From NCBI GenBank assembly GCA_905221605.1, contig CAJNDS010001791.1, positions 1 through 57,500 on the forward strand: a stretch of DNA of 57,500 bases. Reading direction: 5' to 3'. Both the position numbers and the translations under genes were made by a program. Numbering within the stretch: the first letter of the stretch is position 1; each line of letters opens with the position of its first letter. The notes under the pieces were generated by a model. It was not told the origin of the DNA and made no database searches. It was given only the letters and a program-made list of their open reading frames with translations. Source of the DNA: Symbiodinium natans (lineage: Eukaryota; Sar; Dinophyceae; Suessiales; Symbiodiniaceae). Positions 11,448 to 23,676 of this stretch are shown in pieces.

Positions 11448-13964
11448 TCATGCTTTTTTGGTGAGGATCCCGGATTCCTCGATGGCTTCGATCCATTCAA
11501 TGAACTCGGCTCTGGTGACAGACGGTTTGACCCGTCCAAAATGCACATACATCAAAGTCGCCAGATCATCGGGGCTGATCTGAAGTGGCAGAGCTGTTGC
11601 AATCTCAAAGACAGTTGCACGGTGAGGAGTCTCCTTCTGGATTCTTGAAAAGAAGGTCTCCAGATCTCGCCGCCGTTCCTCCACGGGGCGGGCCGCTGTG
11701 GCCAGCATGAACAGGCTTCTGCATTTCCTCCAAGTGAGCAGTCCACTTCCATCATCATCCACCAGCCTGATCAGATTGCGAGCAACGCGGTCGGCTGTTG
11801 CCATAAAGCCCATCAACTCCATGTTTTTGGCCAGCTCAGAAGCGGCAACAGAGCCATCATTTCGGGCATCCCAACTGGCGAACACACTAAACACTTCGGT
11901 TTTGAAGCCTGACGGGAGCTGGTCGAAGATGTCGCCTCCTCGTTTCACCTTGCCAATGGCATCTGCATGTGCAATTTTATTCAAAGACTCCGCAGATCGT
12001 CCTGTCAAAGCCTGGGCAATGGCCATGTTCTGGGCCCAAGGCTCACCGTTCATCACGGCTCTAGCTTCCATGCCCTGCAAGTGGATCAGCCGCGTGCAGC
12101 CACGCAGGAGCCCTTCAATACCAGTGATTCTGACCTTCCTCACAAGACCACGTTGCTTATCGACAAACCAGTTGTCGGATCGAGTGCGTGTCACAACAGC
12201 TCTGACAGTGAGACGACGAACTAAGTCTGGAATCAGCACATATAGCATCAATGGCCATTCTGCCCATGCAAGTGTGAAAGGTACCACTCGGTCCCAGCCA
12301 TGGATACTGCCGTTCAACCAATCCACCATGAGAGAAGAAACAATGGCTGCTTGCAGGAAGCAAAGCAGCTTGAAAACACCCGTGTACTCTTGGACAAGCA
12401 TAAAGTTGCTCGGCTCTTGCTTTTTGGCTTCTTGGATGCGGGGTACCTCCGAACCTTCCACTCCTGGACAGTGTGGGCGGTACCGCCTACCTCCCCGGCT
12501 TTCACCCGGTGCCAGTGTGGAATCCAGGAATGATGCCCTCCGCAGCATCTGGATGGATGTCCCGGAGAACATGCGGAGAATTTGTCGAGGATCCTCAGGT
12601 ACTCGTGGAGTTAACTCGTAAGTGTCCTCCTCCAAGACGATTGAGAGGGCAAAAGCAAATGCCGCAAGGGTCCAAGAACAAAAGCATTGCATGGCTTGTC
12701 CATTCAGCCAGTCAAGAGAGAGGCAAACTCCTGTCACCAGGCCCACTAGCACAAGGGCATACAACCACGTCAGCACGTCCACCTCCACCAAAGACAAAAC
12801 CTCGTGCCAGAACACAAACGGGGTTCGGGGCCGGAGGGGGCGGGGGGGTGGGTGGGCTTAGGTGGATCTCATTCTATTCCACTTGCCAAAGTCTCCAGCA
12901 ATGGGCTGGGATACGTTTTGGTTCAGACAGGGCAAGGACTTCGTGAGGATCCATTAGGCGAGAGTTGCAGGTTGTTCTTTGGTTTGCGTCCAAGCCGCGA
13001 TTTGGGCCAGCTGCTGTTCCAAAAAGGCTTCAAAGCTGAAGAGCCCAGGGATAACTCCTTCCGAAGCGAGAAGTTCACTCTGAGCACCTTCAAAAAGAAA
13101 GCCATGACGAACAGCTCGCCACATGATCAGCTTGTGAACATACTTGCTACGAAGCGCCGCCCGTTCAACAACTGTCTCACCATAGGAAAACTTCTTGAGC
13201 GCTCTCAGCTCAATCTTAGACATAGACTCATCAATCTCCAACTGGTCAGACCTGTCGTCAGGAGACGCAGATCGCTGCAAGTAGCCTTCTGAAACCAGCA
13301 GCGATTCTATTGATAGCGGATCTTTCCCAAAAGCCCGGGTGCTTTCGTAATAGGCCCATGTTCGTGCTGTTTCACGCGAAATTCTTAGGACAGCGACCCC
13401 TTGAAACAGCAGCACAACCAGAAGCAAGAATGTTGCCATGTGGACATACTCAAAGGTTTCTGGAAGTATGTTGAACTCCTCTGTACCCCAGTCTATCAAA
13501 GGACCATCTTCTGGTAACAAGTGCGTCAGAACAAATAGGAGGAGGCCGATAAAACCCAGAATGGTAATCTCACGGAAGAGGGCATCGAGAATTTCCCCTC
13601 CGGTAGTGTCACCGCTGGCTTTCAGTTTCTTGCGAAGCCATTTTTCTGCCTTCTCAAAGGCTGCCGACAACACAACGATGATGAGCACCTCTCCGAAGAA
13701 GAAAACTGGCCGATTGTTCACTTCCTCGGCTAGGACGCTGAAGACTGCTGACCGAGTGATCCGAGTGACGCTGCCTCGTACTTGAGGTCTGCGTGCTACG
13801 AGGCAGTCATTTGGCTGTCGCGGTCCTCCGGGTCTTGGTCCGCAAAGAAAGGCTGGGCTTGTCGGGCTGGCAGGCAGCGCCGGCAGCGCTTTCCACAACA
13901 GAAAGGCCAGCGAAGTAAGCACGAGGCCAAGTCGACCTGCTTCGTGCCGCCTCTGCCGCATCAT
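11448..13964 (-). CDS. MLO-like membrane protein with EF-hand-like tail, copy 1
   Basis: Two exons, 12999-13964 and 11448-12800, give about 772 residues; the 198 bp intron begins GC and ends GAG. With this junction the segment from FSFEAFLEQQLAQI to VLSLVEVDVLTW aligns to the plant MLO stretch around the conserved FDFQKYI without a gap. Exon 1 also has AEKWLRKKLK and FREITILGFIGLLLFVL, matching the MLO helix pair, and WRAVRHGFL. The start is the MMRQRRH pair shared by both copies; it opens a basic segment, a hydrophobic helix, then SPAFLCGP and an Arg/Ser-rich, acid-poor stretch, resembling a dinoflagellate signal-plus-transit leader. Exon 2 adds helices and, near its residue 320, EF-hand-like loops DARNDGSVAASE and DDDGSGLLTWRK. 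The second loop has Lys where the usual final Glu belongs. Plant MLO proteins bind calmodulin and have been reported to pass calcium; plastid location and calcium binding here are inference. Confidence 0.82.
12801..12998 (-). other. GC-AG intron with C-rich tract, MLO-like copy 1
   Basis: The intron begins GCGGCT on the minus strand and ends CACGAG. Its 3' half is a long C-rich tract on the transcript strand (G-runs on the plus strand at 12822-12855), probably serving as the pyrimidine tract. The equivalent intron in copy 2 (17272-17436) also begins GC and has the same C-rich tract, although the rest has diverged. Confidence 0.65.
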
Positions 13965-14388
13965 TCCATGGCACGGAGACTCGGAGGCCAGTCTGGCGTT
14001 TCGGGTCTTGTACGAAGTCTTATGCGGTATACGCAAGCTTGTTCGTGGTCAATTAAGTCCTGATCGCCTTGCAGGCCTCCCTCTCTCAAGCTCTTGGTTC
14101 CAAGGCCACTGTACTGGAATGATGTGGAAACTCTTCGCTTTTCATCTTGACAAGCTTTCTGACCAAGTATGCCCGATGATCATGAGTTTTGTGGGACGAA
14201 ACTTGAAGGAGGTTCGGGCCTGGTCCTCCATATTTAGCAGAGCCGAAACCAGGTGGCACAGACAGTTTCAGCATGTTCCAATCTACCAAATGCGTGTCAA
14301 TGTGCGCAGCAGCCGCAACAATGAGCTGAGAGCTGGCAGCCCCGTTAGTTCCAAACCAGGAGAGGCTGCTAATCTGCCAGTCAGCTTC

Positions 14389-14436
14389 GCGAAGCGAAGC
14401 GCGAAGCGAAGCGCGAAGCGAAGCGCGAAGCGAAGG
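14389..14436 (+). repeat. 12-bp tandem repeat, four units
   Basis: Four consecutive units of GCGAAGCGAAGC, the last ending GG. Each unit contains GCGAAGC, and with the preceding CTTCGC the array starts with the palindrome CTTCGCGAAG. It lies in the spacer upstream of MLO-like copy 1. Confidence 0.85.
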
Positions 14437-15117
14437 AAAGCAAGGGCGACTGCTTGCAAAAAGACAAGAAATATTTATTGCAGGGAATAGCGCAATACTA
14501 GCAATGTGGAAACAACCATGTGACCATGGGGGCATGTGGCGTAGCAAAATGTATGCACGGCTGCGCGTCGCCATAACTTCTGCTGACATTGCCCAAATCA
14601 CACATGCAGGATGACCTACGAATACCTAGAGCTTGTCCAGATAGACCCATGCCTCCCACATCGCATAAGATGCATCCACAAGCATCTAGTCAAAACATTG
14701 CCTCGTGCCAAAGGCTGCCTGCTAGCGGAAGCAAATCTGACACAAAACGAAAAGGACTGAACCTAGCAGATTGTTTGGCACAGCCTCCTCGCGGCTCCAG
14801 CCGAGTCTTGCTGAGGCAAAATCTTGCCAAAACACACACAAATGAGTTTAAAAGGTTTACAGCTGTGCGTCACTTCTCTTAGCATGGTCCTAACATACTC
14901 GACATACTTGATACACCTTGAAGCCAAAAAGTGTATGGGTTGTTTGAAACGCTTCAATTTCATGGTGCTCCGTTACTTTGAATTCTGACGCCACACCATG
15001 CATTGATTTTTGCACTTTCGGAGGCAGGCTCGCGTTTGCGGCAACCGGTCATGTCTGTCTATTTGTATGCATATCTGCAATATTTCTATGCTCGACATGT
15101 GGCAAAGTAGTGTTCAG

Positions 15118-15119
<2 letters not shown>

Positions 15120-15161
<42 letters not shown>

Positions 15162-15193
15162 AGGGAGAGGGAGAGGGAGAGGGAGAGGGAGAG
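15120..15193 (+). repeat. AG microsatellite grading into GGGAGA hexamer repeat
   Basis: A run of AG dinucleotides passes into about seven GGGAGA hexamers. Frames reading RERERE or SLSLSL across it are composition artefacts. Confidence 0.9.
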
Positions 15194-15915
15194 ACATGCA
15201 GTCAATGACGGTTGCAGATGCGAAAAGAAGAGAGCGTTCACTGCTGTGAAGAGCTGTCGAAGACTCTTCCATGGCAATGGGTGTCACAAAATGGAGAATC
15301 AGACATCCTCCAGCCTGCATCAGCCAAGGATCCCTGATCCCAAGAAGCTTCGCCTCATCCAGGAAATCACGAAAGACACGCTTGGATTGAGGGAAATGGC
15401 TACAGCGAAGGAGGGCCCCGAACTGCAATGCTGCTACAGTTTGTGCCACACGTGCGCGCTGCATACGCCGCCGGAATCGGTGGAGTGCTTTGCTCGCGTC
15501 ACTGTTGGTGCACCCATTCTGTCGTTCCCTAGAGCTGCGAACGCAAGCCGCGTGGTGCTCGTGGTATCATGGTTTCCGGGGCTCAGAGTCATATCCTGGA
15601 ACTCGCGCGCTGAACAAATTTGTCGCCAGCTGGGGGTACCGAGAAAACGCCGCAGATTTGCACCTCGGATGGGGGAGCTTTGCATCGCTTTGCATTGGTC
15701 GTGCTGCTACTCCGTCTCCGTCACCTTCAAGCCCCACAAGACAATGTCCAATGACACTGCGATTTGCATGACGGCTGCTCGAAAGCAAATAACAACTACT
15801 ATGAATGGAAAGTCGTTTCAGGTCGTTCTCATTGCACCAGGGAAACATCTAACGCACAGTCCATTTTCTTCCGAGCAATTCTCTGGCATGCTCCCCAACC
15901 AAAGGCACTCGCAGT

Positions 15916-18384
15916 TCAAGCTTCACGTTTCGAGAGGACCCCAGACATCTCAATGGCCTCTACCCATTCAACGAACTCGGCTCTGGTCACAGATGGCTTG
16001 ACCCGCCCAAAATACACATACATCAAGGTCGCCAGGTCATCGTCTCTGATCTGAAGTGGCAGAGCTGTTGCTATCTCAAAAACAGTTGCGCGGCGAGGAC
16101 TGTCCTTTTGGATTCTTGAAAAGAAAGCCTCCAAATCTCGGCGTCGTTCATCCATGGGGCGGGCAGCTGTTGCTAACATGAACAAGCTTCTGCATTTCCT
16201 CCAAGTGAGTAGTCCACTTCCATCATCATCCACCAGCCTGATCAGATTGTGAGCAACGCGGTCGGCTGTTGCCACAAAGCCCAGCAACTCCATGTTTTTG
16301 GCCAGCTCAGAAGCGGCAACAGCGCTTTGATTTCGGACGTCCCAACTGGCAAACACACTAAACACTTCCGTTTTCAAGTTTGGTGAGATCTGGTCGAAGA
16401 TCTTACCCCCTCGTTTCACGTTCTCTCTGGCAGATGCCCTTGCAATTTTCTTCAAAGACTCAGCAGATCTTCCTGTCAAAGCCTGGGCACTGGCTTTACT
16501 CTGGGCCCAAGGTTCACCGTTCATCACGGCTTTAGCTTCCATGCCCTGCAAGTGGATCAACCGCGTGCAGCCACGCAGGAGCCCTTCAATACCAGTGATT
16601 CTGACCTTCCTCACAAGACCACGTTGCTTATCGACGAACCAGTTGTTGGTTTGAGTGCGTGTCACAACAGCTCTGACAGTGAGACGACGAACTAAATCTG
16701 GAATCAGCACATATAGCATCAATGGCCATTCTGCCCAGGCAAGTGTGAAAGGCACCACTCGGTCCCAGCCATGGATACTGCCATTCAACCAATTGACCAT
16801 GAGGGAAGCGACAATGGCTGCTTGTAGGAAGCAAAGCAGTTTGAAAACACCCGTGTACTGTTGGACAAGCAGAAAGTTGCTCGTTTCTTTCGGTTTGGCT
16901 TCTTGGATGCGGGGCACCTCCGAGCCTTCCACCCCCGGACAGCGCGGGCGATACCGCCTACCTCCCCGGCTTTCACCCGGTGCCAGTGTGGAATCCAGGA
17001 ATGAGGCCCTCCGCAGCATCTGGATGGATGTCCCCGAGAACATGCGGAGAATTTGTCGAGGATCCTCAGGTACTCGTGGAGTTAGCTCATAAGTGTCCTC
17101 CTCCAAGACGATTGAGAGGGCAAAGGCAAATGCCGCAAGGGTCCAGGAGCAAAAGCATTGCATGGCTTGTCCATTTACCCAGTCAAGGGAGAGGCAAATT
17201 CCTGTCACCAGGCCCACTAGCACAAGGGCATACAACCACGTCAGCACGTCCACCTCCACCAAAGACAAAACCTCGTTCCAGAACAAAAACGGGGTTCGGG
17301 GGGGAGAGGGGGGGCTGGGCTTCGGGGGGGCGTGCGTGCTGCGTTATGTACTTGGTCGATCTCATTCCATTTGCACTTTCGTGAGAATCTATTGGGCGAG
17401 ACTTGTTGGTTCTTCTTCGGTTTGCGTCCAAGCTGCGATTTGGGCCAGCTGTTGTTCCAAAAAGACTTCGAAGCTGAAGAGTCCAGGAATTATACCTTCC
17501 GAAGCGAGAAGATCACTCTGTGCGCCTTCAAAGAGAAAGCCGTGACGAACCGCTCTCCACATGATCAGCTTGTGCACATACTTGCTACGAAGAGAAGCTC
17601 GTTCAAGAATTGTATCACCATAGGAAAATGTCTTCAGCATTCTCAGCTCAATCTTAGACTCATCAATATCAGTCTGCGACTTAGCGTCAGACGCAGATCG
17701 CTCCAAGTAGCCTTCTGAAACCAGCAGCGATTCCATTGACAATGGATCTTTCCCGAAGGCGCGGGTGGTTTCGTAGTAGGCCCATGTTCGTGCTGTGTCA
17801 CGCGAAAGTCTTAGGACAGCGAACCCTTGAAATAGTAGCACGACCAGAAGCAAGAATGTTGCCATGTGGACATACTCAAAGGTTTCTGGCAGTATGTTGT
17901 ATGCATCCGAACCCAAGTATATCAAAGGGGCATCTTCTGGTATCAAGTGCGTCAGAACAAATAGGAGGAGGCCGATGAAACCCAGAATGGTAATCTCACG
18001 GAAGAGGGCATCAAGAATTTCACGTCCCGTAGTGTCACCGCTGGCTTTCAGCTCCTTACGAATCCATTTCTCTGCCTTCTCAAAGGCTGCCGACAACACA
18101 ACAATGATGAACACCTCTCCAAAGAAAAAGACTGGCCGATTGTTCACTTCCTCAGCTATAACGCTGAAGACTGCGGACCGAGTGATCCGTGCGACGCTGC
18201 CTCGTACTTGAGGTCTGTTCGCTACGAGAAAGCCATTTGGCTGTCGAGGTCCTCCGGGTATTGGTCCGCCAAGAAAGGCTGGGCTTGTCGCTGAGCTGGC
18301 AGGAAGCGCTTTCCACAACGGAAAGGCCAGCGAAGTAAGCACAAGGCCAGCGCCACGGGCTGCGTGCCGCCTCTGCCGCATCAT
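15916..18384 (-). CDS. MLO-like membrane protein with EF-hand-like tail, copy 2
   Basis: Tandem paralogue of the gene at 11448-13964. Exons 17437-18384 and 15916-17271 give about 767 residues across a 165 bp GC-AG intron at the same position. The leader is retained: MMRQRRH, hydrophobic stretch, SPAFLGGP, then a basic stretch through RPQVRGSVARITRS. MLO-type helices (AEKWIRKELK, FREITILGFIGLLLFVL) and the WRAVRHGFL/FSFEVFLEQQ segment are nearly unchanged. In the C-terminal region the first EF-hand-like loop reads DVRNQSAVAASE, so the central D-G pair of copy 1 is lost, while DDDGSGLLTWRK is identical. The frame is open upstream to 18660, but similarity to copy 1 weakens there, so the shared MM pair is preferred as start. 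Likely function as for copy 1; altered calcium binding is inference. Confidence 0.8.
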
Positions 18385-21300
18385 TCCATGGCACAGAGAC
18401 GCATGCGGAAAACGTAAGCTAGTGGTCAACTGAGTCTGCTGAACCCACCAATCTTTATCTCGCAGCCCTCCCTCCCTCAAGCTCAGCTTCCTAGGCCACT
18501 GCACTGGAATCATGAACCTGTGGTATGGCAGTTGTTCGAGTCGCCCTAAAGTGGGTCCTGGCGCTGAAGGATCAGGAAAACCATGACCCTCAAGACTAAG
18601 ACTGGCCAAATGCTTCGGAAACATGAAGTCAGGCCGCTCCTCAATCGCCAAGCTTTGCACATGCCGCGCGTACCGTTTGAGTTTAAGAACAGCAAGGGCA
18701 TCGGCCGACCCTCAAGCTCGCAGACTCCGCGTGTATTGGCCTAGATGGCATTTGGATCTCTACGGTCGTCGCAGTCAAACGGCGCAAAAAAACCAGCAAC
18801 CCTGGGCCCTGCCTTGCATGAACCCGCTGACCTTTGGGTGCTACGCGGTCGGTGCACAGTATACTTGCACAGCGCTGCCTTGTGCGTTCCGTTGGGGCTT
18901 GCAGCGGAGAGCACCGCGGAGCCCGGGCCTAGGCGTCCATCTTCGGGTCTTGTGGGGGTTCGGAAGGGTTCAATTGAGGTGGCTATTTTCTCGTTAAATC
19001 TTGGGGGCCTTACCTTACCCGGCTGACAGCAACAATCCTCTAAGTTAGCCCTCTAAGAGCCTGAACCCCCATGGGCGACATAATGTCGGTTTCAAGGCTC
19101 AGGAACTGAAACTTCCAGTGTCTGACGGCTGCTGCTATTTTTTTGTCCGCACCTGCAGGCGGGTTCGGCTTGGAATTTGCGCGCTGCGCGCATCGGGCAC
19201 AAACTGCTCGGCAAATCAAGAGCCTCAAATCTGCCCTTTGAGGGCATCGAAACAATTCAAACACGACAACGCAAAGGGAAGGTTGGCCGCCGTTGCAGTA
19301 AGGTTTTGCTGGGGGCCGAGTATCTGTCGTGACGAGTCATGTATGTTCTCAGAATGAACCGGCATCTCAGCGAACAGAGGGTTTCCGGGAATGCTCCGGG
19401 AATGCCTGATGCTGCAATCTCTAAGACCCTAGGAGAATGTCCTACGACACGGCAGCGACGAGACCTTGGTTGTCGATTAGCATGACCTTCTCTTCGAGGG
19501 CAATGCGAAACGGCGCATGCTAACGCACTCCGCCCTGTGAGTGAGCCGGTCTTCTGTGGCGAGGCACGCTGGTCAATGAAAGCCCTGCCAAAAAACATGC
19601 CAAAGCCAGACTATATGCCTAGGGCCATCGACAGGAAGGAGTGAGCATGAGCGAGTCAGAAGCAAGGAACCGGAGTCCCCGTGCACAGGAGAGGTTGCAG
19701 TGTGCCGCTGTGATGAGACTTAAAAAGACCAGCCTGGCAGTCACTGCCCCTAGATCGCAAAGAGCCCCACGTGCCCCCGCGATGTGGAAGATAGTTGCAG
19801 AACGCAACACAAGCGCGGCCCTAGCGCGCTCTGGATAAAACAATTTGGCTGAGAGCACACTGAGTGCCCCTTAGAACGAGCTGTTGATGGTTAAAGATGC
19901 CATGATGGCCATGCACGCTCCTCCGACTGGCTCAGGCATGTCCGTCGCGGCGGGGGGCTCCTTCATGCGCCTTCTTGGCAACGGCCTGAGGCACCGCGCG
20001 GGTAAACAAGAGAAACCTGTGAAACCTTCGGCTTTGACAAAACATTTTGGACGGCAGCCGAACGAACTGCGACAAAGTTCGGGAGCCACGAAAGCTTCCT
20101 AGCTTTTCCCTACTGAACCTCGCAGGCCTGCTCTTATCTTTTGCCAAGCATGGTAAACTGCACAATCCTTGGAACCATAGGCACACACATGGTGAAGACC
20201 GAAGTCCCGTTATCCCCCGCACTTAAGTGCAAAACAAAGCGTCAAAGATCGGCGAGAAGGCTGGGTCCTTCGGAGAGATACTTGCAGGGCCGTGGCTTAA
20301 GGTGCGATGCTCTGTTCCCTAAGTCAGGATGCCACCTTCCCATAGCAGGTGCTGGGGCCAGAAGGATGGCACGAAGCGCTCACAACTAGCCTGAGTGTTA
20401 ATCTGCTCAAAGCAACCTGTTTCTGCCCAATCTTGGTGCGCATGAAGTGGTCGTAGGTGGCCTCGCAAGTGGAACAGGATATGGCTCAGGACATTCGAAG
20501 TCAAAAACCCACCTCTATGGGAAGTGCTGGAAGCCCGCCCTACATGAGCATCGATCAAGAGTACCATCACGCCATCTAGTGGTCCCCAAGACATCCCAAG
20601 ACGATCAAAAAACCTTCAATCCCGATGCACACCCGCTTTGACCTGCTAGTGATCTGCTGACTCCAGGACACCACAATTCAGACTCGAACCCAAAGGCCCG
20701 CCACTTCATCCCCACACAGTGTGTCAAGACTAAGGAGCTCCACAATCTGGAGAAAGAGGGGCTGCGTAGGTCGATGTGGCGGCGCGCCCACGACGGACCG
20801 TGTTACCGTGTTGTTTTCTCGAAGCCCGCTCGCTTCTTGGATGAAAATCGCCCGCTCGTCTGTGGCGCAGACGCGGCCCCGCTCGCCGTCCTCGTCACTC
20901 GCATCACTTTGTGGCTTCTGGGCTCGGGAAATGGCGAGCTCTCATCGCTTTCGGAGCTCGCGAAATGCGAAACTGTCATCGCTGTGGAACTTCTGGGCCC
21001 ACATGGTCTCTCACCTGTTTGGGGCCAACGTGAGCAGAATGTTGAACCGAACAAAAGCCTGAGTCCTAAGATGGCCAGATATATATATATATATGTATAA
21101 TTTTTTTTTGGGAAGCACCTGGCTCGGCCAGCAACATGCATAGACAATTACATAGAACTTTGCAGAGCCATCGTCCGAATCGGCTCCAAGCCCGATGCCA
21201 ACAAGATGTCAACCCGTAGTATGCGCCTCGTATCCCTGGAGCTGAGCGGGGTGCACGCGGATGAACTTTCCTTTCTGCCTGGGGGTGCCGAGATTCTCTT

Positions 21301-21886
21301 GGGTTCAAAAATCCAGGGGTCATGTTCAGATACCGCACGTGAAAGGGGTTGCTGAGCCGCATCGCCCCTGAGCTTTCTAGTAGAACATAACATAATATGT
21401 ATATTATACATATTAACCTCGCCGTTCCTATGGCATCACGAGGCCCAAAAGACAAAGCCTCGAGCAAACGATGTCAGCTTGGACCCCGTTTAGCGTTGCT
21501 GCATCTTACTCAAGCTACTTGATTGCACGCGAACTTCAGGGAACTACGATGGTCAGCAGCCGCCGCCCCTTCGCAGGTTCTGGCAAATCCGGTACAACGT
21601 TGCCGCACCCGCCCCCAAGCCTCTGTTCATCGCCAAAACTCAGTCTGCAGCAGTGGCCGATGCTTGAGAAAGAAAAAATTGGAACCATTGCTCGCCGCTG
21701 CACGCTTCTGTGAAAGTCTCATGTTCGCTTTTTGCTGGGTCTACAATCGGAGGATATTACCAAGCCTTGTGAATGTGCGTAGTCCTGGGACGGAGTTCGA
21801 CACGACAAGCAATCGCAGTGATCCCGATGCAACGAGACCCAGCGCCATGCGACCGTCTATCTGCTGGATAACTTATATGAGACGCA
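18385..21886. other. Region without a firm gene, upstream of MLO-like copy 2
   Basis: From about 18890 this is part of the duplicated segment. Minus-strand frames near 20400-20450 (with HFMRTKIGQKQVALS) and near 20810-20870 (with APQTSGRFSSKKRAGFEK) are kept in frame in copy B at about 54490-54550 and 54740-54800. They may be 3' exons of the Mei2-like gene, but no splice model could be closed. A short TA run lies at 21079-21096. Confidence 0.4.
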
Positions 21887-23136
21887 TCATGTCAACGAGC
21901 CAGTCCCTTGAAGCCTCATGTACTTGGTGAGGCATTGTCCGTCAAGCTGGCGATAGAACGCCGAGGCGTACCTACGCTGCAGCTCACGATGGACAGGGTC
22001 TGCAAAGTGCCTATTCTGCACAGTCCTTGCTCCAACCCAATCCAGCAAAACATGGCTGGAAGCTGCTTCAGAACCAGCATGAACACTCCCATGGACAACC
22101 TGGCGCACTTGGGCTCTGTGAAGTTGATGAAGGCGTAGCCCACGTTGATGTTCAGCTCAAAGTTGTGCCTCAGAGGCTTCCCCTGTTGCGCGACCCATGT
22201 CTTTGACTAAGACACCTGGAGCTGCAGTATGGGAGAGAAAGACTGCCTTCTGCTGCAGGACCGTCCTTCATCAACGTGCCATAAACCTGGCACAGTATGG
22301 ATGTCCCAAGCCACGACCTTACCCTGAACGAGTCTTACCCTGACACCCCCCCCCCACCCCCTTCCAGGACTCCGGGCGGAAGGTACAAGAAATCGTAGCA
22401 CCCTTCGAAGCCACGACCATGCAACTGCCGAGAACGAGCGGCTTCGGGGTGGGTCGATCGGCTCACATGCTTGTGGTCTTTCGAGGTCAGGTCAGGGAGA
22501 TGAGGCGAGATGATCTCCAGGCTTTATGGGGCAAATTGCAAGGTTTTCCGTTCGGGGGGGGGCTCTGATTTGGGCCTCTTTGTGGATGCCTCCGTAAAGG
22601 GACCTCCTCAGACATCTCAGAGTCCCAACGGGGCTCTTGAAACTTTTCTGAAACCAAAGGCTCAGAATCACAGGGCAACTACGATGGGAATTCCCGAAAG
22701 TTCGCATTTCCATTCAACCACTCGCTGCAAGAAAGAGTCGCACCCAGAATTGTGTTGCCCTACAAGCATTCATATACAAACCACCAGCAAGGACCATGGG
22801 TGTGAAGCAAGCTAAGGCAAGCACGTACAATGGCACAAACGATACGGGCTAGGGGAGTCGGGGCTGAACTATGAGGCAACCACGCCTGCACACCTGCCAT
22901 GGCATAGCTGTGTTTGTTGGCTATTGCCAACCATTATTTCATTCTAGTGCTACCGAAGGCAGGCCTGACCAATGCCACCGTCTGGGGGTGTTGCCGGCTG
23001 CTGTACATCACTAGGATCGGATGGGCTTGAAAGGTGGTCTGAGGTCCGGATCCGGCGGGTTGAGGGTCAGAGTGAGGGAGCGCCTCATCCACGAGCTTCT
23101 GCTGGGTATGGTGCGGCGGAATATTCCTTGCAAGCG
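21887..23136 (-). CDS. Mei2-like RRM protein, copy A (partial model)
   Basis: Four short exons reconstruct one RNA recognition motif of the Mei2 type (RRM_2): 23084-23136, 22371-22424, 22100-22182 and 21971 down to about 21896. Read in order they give LARNIPPHHTQQKLVDE, LHGRGFEGCYDFLYLPPG, a linker ending in VGYAFINFTEPKCA, and RYASAFYRQLDGQ through KYMRLQG. RNIP, YDFxYLP and GYAFINF are diagnostic of Mei2-type RRMs. Phases agree at each junction. The first intron starts with GC (GAG then GCGCTC); the next two start with GT. The family binds RNA; Mei2 itself acts in meiosis in yeast and plants use relatives in development. After CAAGGGACTGGC copies A and B diverge abruptly, suggesting another donor there. 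N-terminal and 3' exons were not found, so the gene is incomplete as drawn. Confidence 0.8.
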
Positions 23137-23618
23137 CTGTGGCGGTTGAAAAGGATCTAAACCCCTGCACGCGCCCAGTCTTCGGATGCCCTGCAATACA
23201 GCGACTGTGACCTCATGAAGGTGGCCTCTCAACAACGCGACGACCATCAATCAACTTTCCAGTCGAGTGAGAGGTCTCTTGTGCACAATGAATAGCACAG
23301 ATGCACGAGGAAACATATCTCATTCGGAACTCTCTAGTTGCCTCGACTGCAGTTCCCGTCAAAGCTTCTGGAAACCATTGAGCCAGTAGAACGGTCCCCC
23401 GTATTCGCCCGCAGTAATCTTGGCACGTGCCTTGAGTGTAGAAGGTTCGACACCCCTTTCGTGCTTCCTTGCTCTTTGGATTGGGGGTGTCGAGATCTGG
23501 ACTCTGGAGGCAATTGTGACACACAGAGGTTCCGTTCTTCCTGTAAGCCCGTCCTTTTGGGTGATCACTGCCTGGCCAACCCCGTGGCCTGAGGAGGGGT
23601 GGGCCAGAAGGGGGCCTC

Positions 23619-23676
23619 GCGGAATGTCGCGGAACGTCGCGGAATGTTGCGGAATGTTGCGGAATGTTGCGGAACA
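23619..23676 (+). repeat. 10-bp tandem repeat
   Basis: Five to six units of the decamer GGAATGTTGC with C/T variants (GGAATGTCGC, GGAACGTCGC). It lies upstream of the Mei2-like exons in copy A of the segmental duplication and has no counterpart at the corresponding place in copy B. Confidence 0.85.

Larger units (their letters stand above)
13965..15915. other. Spacer between the two MLO-like copies
   Basis: About 1.95 kb containing the 5' flank of copy 1 and the 3' flank of copy 2. A CAGGCCTCCCTCTCTCAAGC block near 14074 recurs near 18465 upstream of copy 2, as does GCCACTG.ACTGGAAT, so the duplicated unit includes upstream sequence. Two simple repeats (14389-14436 and 15120-15193) are listed separately. 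No coding call. Confidence 0.5.

Noticed and set aside
15114-15464. Frames with RERERE and SLSLSL runs
   Set aside because: They translate the AG microsatellite.
18385-18660. Upstream extension of MLO-like copy 2 to 18660
   Set aside because: The frame is open but similarity to copy 1 weakens above the shared MM start, and the leader peptide begins there.
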